Source of the DNA: Hippophae tibetana
Taxonomy: Eukaryota > Streptophyta > Magnoliopsida > Rosales > Elaeagnaceae
Length of the DNA: 64,000 bases
Direction: 5' to 3'
NCBI GenBank assembly: GCA_037013495.1
Contig: CM072808.1
Location: 6,239,319 to 6,303,318, forward strand
Shown here: positions 1 through 9,759 of the stretch, in pieces
Layout of the letters: every line of letters begins with the position of its first letter
Position numbering within the stretch: the first letter of the stretch is position 1
Notes under the pieces: model-generated
What the model was told of the DNA's origin: nothing
What the model saw: only the letters and a program-made list of their open reading frames with translations
Databases searched by the model: none
Position numbers and translations under genes: made by a program

Positions 1-152
1 AAAGAAAATGAATTAGGTTCACATTTTCAAAATCGAAAACACATTTGGTAAATATGAGTTACAACTTTCAACGGAGATAAATTTTGACTGAGGTATCAAA
101 ACGATTATTATAATATATCAAATGAAAGCTCGTATCAAATTAAACCATATGC

Positions 153-172
153 ATTTTCCTCAAAAGGAAAAT
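153..172. other. Dyad symmetry 2 (representative copy, types a/d/f)
   Basis: ATTTTCCT (153-160) and AGGAAAAT (165-172) are perfect inverted arms around a 4-nt loop (CAAA). The loop differs between types: CAAA in a, CGAA in d and CGAT in f. The arms stay complementary in the copies I checked; some a2 forms read TCGATGGG, leaving 7-bp arms. Types b, c, e, g and h replace the element with ATTGGTCTC, TTTGGTCTC or similar and cannot form it. It could be a protein-binding dyad or a DNA hairpin; function is unknown. Confidence 0.8.
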
Positions 173-317
173 CATTTTTGTACCCAAATAACATCGTTTA
201 CATCACTTATTTACTGTTTAAAGTTTTTGACGTACCATTTTCATTTTACTTACTTCCGGCTTAATTCAATAGAGCTATAAAGGAGATATTGGTGCCGATC
301 AAGGTTTGTTTTTTATA

Positions 318-344
318 TTTTCAATCAATCTCTCTTATTGAAAA
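318..344. other. Dyad symmetry 1 (representative copy, nearly all monomers)
   Basis: TTTTCAAT (318-325) and ATTGAAAA (337-344) are perfect 8-bp inverted arms separated by CAATCTCTCTT. An imperfect extension is possible through the flanking TAT/ATA bases. The element recurs once per monomer in both A-type (followed by AGAGAAGAG) and B-type (followed by ATTGAGTAG) monomers. Arm-breaking changes are rare: ATTCAAAA near 20929, 24313, 51060, 53590 and 61190, and ATTGGAAA near 45638. The monomer-end position is constant. Confidence 0.8.
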
Positions 345-2890
345 AATGTTGAGTAGAAAAAAAGAACGGAGATTTTGTTCACATTTTCAAACACAAAAAA
401 ACATTTGGTAAATAAGAGTAACAACTTTCAACAGAGATATCTTTTTACTCGGGTATCGAAACGACAATTATAATTTATTAAATGGAATCTCATATCAAAT
501 TACACAATATGTATTGGTCTCACAAGAAAAAAAATCGTTTTTGTACCCAAATAACATCGTTTACATCACTTATTTAGTCTTTAAAGATTTTGACGCACCA
601 TTTTCATTTTACTTACTTCCGGTTTAATTCAAGAGAGCTATAAAGGAGATATTGGTTCCGACCTAGGTTTGTTTGTTTATATTTTCAATCAATCTCACTT
701 ATTGAAAAAAATGGAGAAGAGAAAAATGAAAATGAATGTTGTTCACATTTTCAAAATCAAAAACACATTTGGTAAATATGTGTTACAACTTTCAACGGAG
801 ATGACTTTCGACTGGGGTATCGAAACAAATATTATAATTTATTAAATGGAATCTCATATCAAATTACACAATATGTATTGGTCTTACAAGAAAAAAATCG
901 TTTTTGTACCCATATAACATCGTTTACATCATTTATTTAGTGTTTAAAGTTTTTTACGCAGCATTTTCATTTTACTTACTTCAAGTTTAATTCAATAGAA
1001 CTATAAAGGAGATATTGGTGCCGACCTAGGTTTGTTTATTTATATTTTCAATTAATCTCTCTTATTGAAAAAAATAGAGAAGAGAAGAAAGAAAATGAAT
1101 GTGGTTCACATTTTCAAAATCAAAAACACATTTGGTAAATATGAGTTACAACTTTTAACGGAGATGACTTTTGACTGGGGTATCGAAACGAATCTTATAA
1201 TATATCGAATGAATGCTCGTATCAAATTAAACAATATGCATTTTCCTCGAAAGGAAAATCATTTTTGTACCCAAATAACATCGTTTACATCACTTATTTA
1301 CTATTTAAAGTTTTTGACGCACTATTTTCATTTTACTTACGTCCGGTTTAATTCAATAGACCTATAAAGGAGATATTGGTGCCGATCTAGGTTTGTTTTT
1401 TTATATTTTCAATCAATCTCTCTTATTGAAAAAATATTAAGTAGAAAAAAAGAACGGAGATGTTGTTCACATTTTAAAAAACAAAAAACATTTGGTAAAT
1501 AAGATTAACAACTTTCAACGGAGATAACTTTTTACTCGGGTATCGAAATGAATATTATAATTTATTAAATGGAGGCTCGTATCAAATTAGACAATATGCA
1601 TTGGTCTCGCAAGAAAAAAATCATTTTTGTACCCAAATAACATCGTTTACATCACTTATTTAGTGTTTAAAGATTTTGACGTACCATTTTCATTTTACTT
1701 CCGATTTAATTCAATAGAGCTATAAAGGAGATATTGATGCGGACCTAGGTTTTTTTATTTATATTTTCAATCAATCTCTCTTATTGAAAAAAATAGAGAA
1801 GAGAAAAAGAAAATGAATGTGGTTCACCTTTTCAAAATAGAAAACAGATTTGGTAAATATGAGTTACAACTTTCAATGGAGATAAATTTTGACTGAGGTA
1901 TCGAAATGATTATTATAATATATCAAATTAAAGCTCGTACCAAATTAAACAATTATCATTTTCCTCGATAGGAAAATCATTTTTGTACCCAAATAACATC
2001 GTTTACATCACTTATTTACTGTTTAAAGTTTTTGACTCACCATTTTCATTTTACTTACTTCCGGTTTAATTCAATAGAGCTATAAAGGAGATATTGGTGC
2101 CGATCAAGGTTTGTTTATTTATATTTTCAATCAATCTCTCTTATTGAAAAAATATTGAGTAGAAAAAAAGAACGGAGATTTTGTTCACATTTTCAAGAAC
2201 AAAAAACATTTGGTAAATAAGAGTAACAACTTTCAACGGAGATAACTTTTTACTCGGGTATCGAAACGAATATTATAATTAATTAAATGGAAGCTCGTAA
2301 CAAATTAGACAATATGCTTTGGTCTCGCAAGAAAAAAATCGTTTTTGTACCCAAATAACATCGTTTATATCACTTATTTAGTGTTTAAAGATTTTGACGC
2401 ACCATTTTCATTTTACTTACTTCCGGTTTAATTCAATAGACCTATAAAGGAGATATTGGTGCCGATCTAGGTTTGTTTTTTTATATTTTCAATCAATCTC
2501 TCTTATTGAAAAAATATTGTGTAGAAAGAAAGAACGGAGATGTTTTTCAAATTTTCAAAAACAAAAAAACATTTGGTAAATAAGAGTAACAACATTCAAC
2601 GGAGATAACTTTTTACTCGGGTATCGAAACGAATATTATAATTTATGAAATTGAAGCTCGTATCAAATTACACAATATGCATTTGTCTCGCAAGAGAAAA
2701 GTCGTTTTTGTACCCAAATAACATTGTTTACATCATTTAATTAGTGTTTAAAGTTTTTGACGCAGCATTTTCATTTTACTTACTTTAGGTTTAATTCAAT
2801 AGAGCTATAAAGGAGATATTGGTGCCGACCTAGGTTTGTTTATTTATATTTTCAATCAATCTCTCTTATTGAAAAAAATAGAGAAGAGAA

Positions 2891-5780
2891 AAAGAAAATG
2901 AATTAGGTTCACATTTTCAAAATCGAAAACACATTTGGTAAATATGAGTTACAACTTTCAACGGAGATAAATTTTGACTGAGGTATCAAAACGATTATTA
3001 TAATATATCAAATGAAAGCTCGTATCAAATTAAACCATATGCATTTTCCTCAAAAGGAAAATCATTTTTGTACCCAAATAACATCGTTTACATCACTTAT
3101 TTACTGTTTAAAGTTTTTGACGTACCATTTTCATTTTACTTACTTCCGGCTTAATTCAATAGAGCTATAAAGGAGATATTGGTGCCGATCAAGGTTTGTT
3201 TTTTATATTTTCAATCAATCTCTCTTATTGAAAAAATGTTGAGTAGAAAAAAAGAACGGAGATTTTGTTCACATTTTCAAACACAAAAAAACATTTGGTA
3301 AATAAGAGTAACAACTTTCAACAGAGATATCTTTTTACTCGGGTATCGAAACGACAATTATAATTTATTAAATGGAATCTCATATCAAATTACACAATAT
3401 GTATTGGTCTCACAAGAAAAAAAATCGTTTTTGTACCCAAATAACATCGTTTACATCACTTATTTAGTCTTTAAAGATTTTGACGCACCATTTTCATTTT
3501 ACTTACTTCCGGTTTAATTCAAGAGAGCTATAAAGGAGATATTGGTTCCGACCTAGGTTTGTTTGTTTATATTTTCAATCAATCTCACTTATTGAAAAAA
3601 ATAGAGAAGAGAAAAATGAAAATGAATGTTGTTCACATTTTCAAAATCAAAAACACATTTGGTAAATATGTGTTACAACTTTCAACGGAGATGACTTTCG
3701 ACTGGGGTATCGAAACAAATATTATAATTTATTAAATGGAATCTCATATCAAATTACACAATATGTATTGGTCTTACAAGAAAAAAATCGTTTTTGTACC
3801 CATATAACATCGTTTACATCATTTATTTAGTGTTTAAAGTTTTTTACGCAGCATTTTCATTTTACTTACTTCAAGTTTAATTCAATAGAACTATAAAGGA
3901 GATATTGGTGCCGACCTAGGTTTGTTTATTTATATTTTCAATGAATCTCTCTTATTGAAAAAAATAGAGAAGAGAAGAAAGAAAATGAATGTGGTTCACA
4001 TTTTCAAAATCAAAAACACATTTGGTAAATATGAGTTACAACTTTTAACGGAGATGACTTTTGACTGGGGTATCGAAACGAATCTTATAATATATCGAAT
4101 GAATGCTCGTATCAAATTAAACAATATGCATTTTCCTCGAAAGGAAAATCATTTTTGTACCCAAATAACATCGTTTACATCACTTATTTACTATTTAAAG
4201 TTTTTGACGCACTATTTTCATTTTACTTACGTCCGGTTTAATTCAATAGACCTATAAAGGAGATATTGGTGCCGATCTAGGTTTGTTTTTTTATATTTTC
4301 AATCAATCTCTCTTATTGAAAAAATATTAAGTAGAAAAAAAGAACGGAGATGTTGTTCACATTTTAAAAAACAAAAAACATTTGGTAAATAAGATTAACA
4401 ACTTTCAACGGAGATAACTTTTTACTCGGGTATCGAAATGAATATTATAATTTATTAAATGGAGGCTCGTATCAAATTAGACAATATGCATTGGTCTCGC
4501 AAGAAAAAAATCATTTTTGTACCCAAATAACATCGTTTACATCACTTATTTAGTGTTTAAAGATTTTGACGTACCATTTTCATTTTACTTCCGATTTAAT
4601 TCAATAGAGCTATAAAGGAGATATTGATGCGGACCTAGGTTTTTTTATTTATATTTTCAATCAATCTCTCTTATTGAAAAAAATAGAGAAGAGAAAAAGA
4701 AAATGAATGTGGTTCACCTTTTCAAAATAGAAAACAGATTTGGTAAATATGAGTTACAACTTTCAATGGAGATAAATTTTGACTGAGGTATCGAAATGAT
4801 TATTATAATATATCAAATTAAAGCTCGTACCAAATTAAACAATTATCATTTTCCTCGATAGGAAAATCATTTTTGTACCCAAATAACATCGTTTACATCA
4901 CTTATTTACTGTTTAAAGTTTTTGACTCACCATTTTCATTTTACTTACTTCCGGTTTAATTCAATAGAGCTATAAAGGAGATATTGGTGCCGATCAAGGT
5001 TTGTTTATTTATATTTTCAATCAATCTCTCTTATTGAAAAAATATTGAGTAGAAAAAAAGAACGGAGATTTTGTTCACATTTTCAAGAACAAAAAACATT
5101 TGGTAAAAAAGAGTAACAACTTTCAACGGAGATAACTTTTTACTCGGGTATCGAAACGAATATTATAATTAATTAAATGGAAGCTCGTAACAAATTAGAC
5201 AATATGCTTTGGTCTCGCAAGAAAAAAATCGTTTTTGTACCCAAATAACATCGTTTATATCACTTATTTAGTGTTTAAAGATTTTGACGCACCATTTTCA
5301 TTTTACTTACTTCCGGTTTAATTCAATAGACCTATAAAGGAGATATTGGTGCCGATCTAGGTTTGTTTTTTTATATTTTCAATCAATCTCTCTTATTGAA
5401 AAAATATTGTGTAGAAAAAAAGAACGGAGATGTTGTTCAAATTTTCAAAAACAAAAAAACATTTGGTAAATAAGAGTAACAACTTTCAACGGAGATAACT
5501 TTTTACTCGGGTATCGAAACGAATATTATAATTTATGAAATTGAAGCTCGTATCAAATTACACAATATGCATTTGTCTCGCAAGAGAAAAGTCGTTTTTG
5601 TACCCAAATAACATTGTTTACATCATTTAATTAGTGTTTAAAGTTTTTGACGCAGCATTTTCATTTTACTTACTTTAGGTTTAATTCAATAGAGCTATAA
5701 AGGAGATATTGGTGCCGACCTAGGTTTGTTTATTTATATTTTCAATCAATCTCTCTTATTGAAAAAAATAGAGAAGAGAA
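2891..5780 (+). repeat. 8-monomer higher-order repeat, copy 2
   Basis: This copy matches bases 1-2890 at a constant shift of 2890 with the same a-h order and no length difference. By eye I find six substitutions: 713/3603 (G/A), 1053/3943 (T/G), 2218/5108 (T/A), 2528/5418 (G/A), 2545/5435 (T/G) and 2594/5484 (A/T). Monomers within one copy differ far more from one another than the two copies do, the usual sign of recent unequal exchange or block amplification. The d monomer of this copy carries an open frame at 3922-4257 that begins with TTG. It is not judged to be a gene. Confidence 0.93.
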
Positions 5781-7951
5781 AAAGAAAATGAATTAGGTTC
5801 ACATTTTCAAAATCGAAAACACATTTGGTAAATATGAGTTACAACTTTTAACGGAGATAAATTTTGACTGAGGTATCAAAACGATTATTATAATATATCA
5901 AATTAAAGCTCGTATCAAATTAAACCATATGCATTTTCCTCGAAAGGAAAATCATTTTTATACCCAAATAACATCGTTTACATCACTTATTTACTGTATA
6001 AAGTTTTTGACGTACCATTTTCATTTTACTTACGTCCGGTTTAATTCAATAGAGCTATAAAGGAGATATTGGAGCCGATCAAGGTTTGTTTTTTATATTT
6101 TCAATCAATCTCTGTTATTGAAAAAACATTGAGTAGAAAAAAAGAACAGAGATTTTGTTCACATTTTCAAAAACAAAAAAACATTTGGTAAATAAGAGTA
6201 ACAACTTTCAATAGAGATATCTTTTTACTCGGGTATCGAAACGACAATTATAATTTATTAAATAGAATCTCATATCAAATTACACAATATGTATTGGTCT
6301 CACAAGAAAAAAATCGTTTTTGTACCCAAATAACATCGTTTACATCACTTATTTAGTGTTTAAAGATTTTGACGCACCATTTTCATTTTACTTACTTCCG
6401 GTTTAATTCAAGAGAGCTATAAAGGAGATATTGGTGCTGACCTAGGTTTGTTTGTTTATATTTTCAATCAATCTCTCTTATTGAAAAAAATAGAGAAGAG
6501 AAAAAAGAAAATGAATGTTGTTCACATTTTCCAAATCAAAAACACATTTGGTAAATATGCGTTACAACTTTCAACGGAGATGACTTTTGACTAGGGTTTC
6601 GAAACAAATATTATAATTTATTAAATGGAATCTCATATCAAATTACACAATATGTATTGGTCTTACAAGAAAAAAATCCTTTTTGTACCTAAATAACATC
6701 GTTTACATCATTTATTTAGTGTTTAAAGTTTTTTACGCAGCATTTTCATTTTACTTACTTCAAGTTTAATTCAATAGAGCTATAAAGGAGATATTGGTGC
6801 CGACCTAGGTTTGTTTATTTATATTTTCAATGAATCTCTCTTATTGAAAAAAATAGAGAAGAGAAGAAAGAAAATGAATGTTGTTCACATTTTCAAAATA
6901 GAAAACACATTTGGTAAATATGAGTTACAACTTTCAATGGAGATAAATTTTGACTGAGGTATCGAAATGATTATTATAATATATCAAATTAAAGCTCGTA
7001 CCAAATTAAACAATTATCATTTTCCTCGATAGGAAAATCATTTTTGTACCCAAATAACATCGTTTACATCACTTATTTACTGTTTAAAGTTTTTGACTCA
7101 CCATTTTCATTTTACTTACTTCCGGTTTAATTCAATAGAGCTATAAAGGAGATATTGGTGCCGATCAAGGTTTGTTTATTTATATTTTCAATCAATCTCT
7201 CTTATTGAAAAAATATTGAGTAGAAAAAAAGAACGGAGATTTTGTTCACATTTTCAAGAACAAAAAACATTTGGTAAAAAAGAGTAACAACTTTCAACGG
7301 AGATAACTTTTTACTCGGGTATCGAAACGAATATTATAATTAATTAAATGGAAGCTCGTAACAAATTAGACAATATGCTTTGGTCTCGCAAGAAAAAAAT
7401 CGTTTTTGTACCCAAATAACATCGTTTATATCACTTATTTAGTGTTTAAAGATTTTGACGCACCATTTTCATTTTACTTACTTCCGGTTTAATTCAATAG
7501 ACCTATAAAGGAGATATTGGTGCCGATCTAGGTTTGTTTTTTTATATTTTCAATCAATCTCTCTTATTGAAAAAATATTGTGTAGAAAAAAAGAACGGAG
7601 ATGTTGTTCAAATTTTCAAAAACAAAAAAACATTTGGTAAATAAGAGTAACAACTTTCAACGGAGATAACTTTTTACTCGGGTATCGAAACGAATATTAT
7701 AATTTATGAAATTGAAGCTCGTATCAAATTACACAATATGCATTTGTCTCGCAAGAGAAAAGTCGTTTTTGTACCCAAATAACATTGTTTACATCATTTA
7801 ATTAGTGTTTAAAGTTTTTGACGCAGCATTTTCATTTTACTTACTTTAGGTTTAATTCAATAGAGCTATAAAGGAGATATTGGTGCCGACCTAGGTTTGT
7901 TTATTTATATTTTCAATCAATCTCTCTTATTGAAAAAAATAGAGAAGAGAA
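5781..7951 (+). repeat. 6-monomer derivative of the HOR (a b c f g h)
   Basis: The unit starts like the 8-monomer HOR but carries its own variants, for example AACTTTTAACGG in monomer a, ATTGGAGCCGATC at its end and GACTAGGGTTTCG in monomer c. Near 6870-6900 the sequence passes from the c/d boundary leader (AGAGAAGAAAG, ATGTTGTTCAC) directly into type f (CAAAATAGAAAACAC, TCAATGGAGAT), so types d and e are missing. The unit is 2171 bp, six monomers, exactly in register. The junction lies inside homologous sequence, consistent with unequal crossing-over. Confidence 0.85.
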
Positions 7952-9759
7952 AAAGAAAATGAATTAGGTTCACATTTTCAAAATCGAAAACACATTTGGT
8001 AAATATGAGTTACAACTTTTAACGGAGATAAATTTTGACTGAGGTATCAAAACGATTATTATAATATATCAAATTAAAGCTCGTATCAAATTAAACCATA
8101 TGCATTTTCCTCGAAAGGAAAATCATTTTTATACCCAAATAACATCGTTTACATCACTTATTTACTGTATAAAGTTTTTGACGTACCATTTTCATTTTAC
8201 TTACGTCCGGTTTAATTCAATAGAGCTATAAAGGAGATATTGGAGCCGATCAAGGTTTGTTTTTTATATTTTCAATCAATCTCTGTTATTGAAAAAACAT
8301 TGAGTAGAAAAAAAGAACAGAGATTTTGTTCACATTTTCAAAAACAAAAAAACATTTGGTAAATAAGAGTAACAACTTTCAATAGAGATATCTTTTTACT
8401 CGGGTATCGAAACGACAATTATAATTTATTAAATAGAATCTCATATCAAATTACACAATATGTATTGGTCTCACAAGAAAAAAATCGTTTTTGTACCCAA
8501 ATAACATCGTTTACATCACTTATTTAGTGTTTAAAGATTTTGACGCAACATTTTCATTTTACTTACTTCCGGTTTAATTCAAGAGAGCTATAAAGGAGAT
8601 ATTGGTGCTGACCTAGGTTTGTTTGTTTATATTTTCAATCAATCTCTCTTATTGAAAAAAATAGAGAAGAGAAAAAAGAAAATGAATGTTGTTCACATTT
8701 TCCAAATCAAAAACACATTTGGTAAATATGCGTTACAACTTTCAACGGAGATGACTTTTGACTAGGGTTTCGAAACAAATATTATAATTTATTAAATGGA
8801 ATCTCATATCAAATTACACAATATGTATTGGTCTTACAAGAAAAAAATCCTTTTTGTACCTAAATAACATCGTTTACATCATTTATTTAGTGTTTAAAGT
8901 TTTTTACGCAGCATTTTCATTTTACTTACTTCAAGTTTAATTCAATAGAGCTATAAAGGAGATATTGGTGCCGACCTAGGTTTGTTTATTTATATTTTCA
9001 ATGAATCTCTCTTATTGAAAAAAATAGAGAAGAGAAGAAAGAAAATGAATGTTGTTCACATTTTCAAAATCAAAAACACATTTGGTAAATATGAGTTACA
9101 ACTTTCAACGGAGATGACTTTTGACTGGGGTATCGAAACGAATCTTATAATATATCGAATTAATGCTCGTATCAAATTAAACAATATGCATTTTCCTCGA
9201 AAGGAAAATCATTTTTGTACCCAAATAACATCGTTTACATCACTTATTTACTATTTAATGTTTTTGACACACTATTTTAATTTTACTTACGTCCGGTTTA
9301 ATTCAATAGACCTATAAAGGAGATATTGGTGCCGATCTAGGTTTGTTTTTTTATATTTTCAATCAATCTCTCTTATTGAAAAAATATTGTGTAGAAAAAA
9401 AGAACGGAGATGTTGTTCAAATTTTCAAAAACAAAAAAACATTTGGTAAATAAGAGTAACAACTTTCAACGGAGATAACTTTTTACTCGGGTATCGAAAC
9501 GAATATTATAATTTATGAAATTGAAGCTCGTATCAAATTACACAATATGCATTGGTCTCGCAAGAGAAAAGTCGTTTTGTACCCAAATAACATTGTTTAC
9601 ATCATTTAATTAGTGTTTAAAGTTTTTGACGCAGCATATTCATTTTACTTACTTTAGGTTTAATTCAATAGAGCTATAAAGGAGATATTGGTGCCGACCT
9701 AGGTTTGTTTATTTATATTTTCAATCAATCTCTCTTATTGAAAAAAATAGAGAAGAGAA
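7952..9759 (+). repeat. 5-monomer derivative of the HOR (a b c d h)
   Basis: The first three monomers repeat those at 5781-6870 almost exactly, with the same private variants; one difference is GACGCAACATT here against GACGCACCATT there. Monomer d follows (open frame 8982-9317). Near 9370-9415 the sequence joins type h (ATTGTGTAG, GTTCAAATTTTC), so e, f and g are absent. Unit length is 1808 bp. In monomer h, GTCGTTTTGTACCC has lost one T. Confidence 0.85.

Larger units (their letters stand above)
1..2890 (+). repeat. 8-monomer higher-order repeat, copy 1 (types a-h)
   Basis: Eight distinguishable monomers start at 17 (a), 377 (b), 741 (c), 1104 (d), 1465 (e), 1822 (f), 2183 (g) and about 2544 (h). 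Diagnostic differences: a has GAATTAGGTTCAC and CCGATCAAGG; b has TCAACAGAGATATC and TTCAAGAGAGC; c has GACTTTCGACTGGGG and TTTTTTACGCAGC; d has GACTTTTGACTGGGG and ACTTACGTCCGG; e has ATGGAGGCTCG and TTGATGCGGACC; f has AACAATTATCATTTTCC and GACTCACC; g has CTCGTAACAAATTAG and TATGCTTTGG; h has TTATGAAATTGAAGC and CTTTAGGTTTAATT. The a-h labels are mine. The whole series repeats from 2891, which defines the HOR. Confidence 0.93.

Noticed and set aside
17-376. Monomer as an internally duplicated ~180-bp dimer
   Set aside because: The two halves share only short words such as GGAGAT and TTTTGAC. I see no alignable duplication by eye, though a formal alignment was not run.
430-460. CENP-B-box-like sequence around ACTCGGGTATCGAAACG
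   Set aside because: On neither strand do the spaced TTCG and CGGG core positions fit the box consensus.
1004-1025. AAGGAGATATTGGTG in every monomer, resembling a Shine-Dalgarno site and start codon
   Set aside because: It occurs at the same place in almost all ~172 monomers and is not followed by a maintained frame; coincidence in satellite sequence.
1362-1370. CTATAAAGG in each monomer as a TATA box
   Set aside because: Short AT-rich matches are expected by chance in this composition. There is no accompanying promoter context, unlike 21509 in the LTR.
3922-4257. Open frames of 60-111 codons repeated across the window in type d monomers (other examples 8982-9317, 14755-15090, 20172-20507, 30795-31130, 50304-50639)
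   Set aside because: They recur only because the satellite monomer recurs. The long form starts at TTG, which is unlikely in a eukaryote. Several copies carry stops or frameshifts, and the composition is that of AT-rich satellite. No domain is recognisable.
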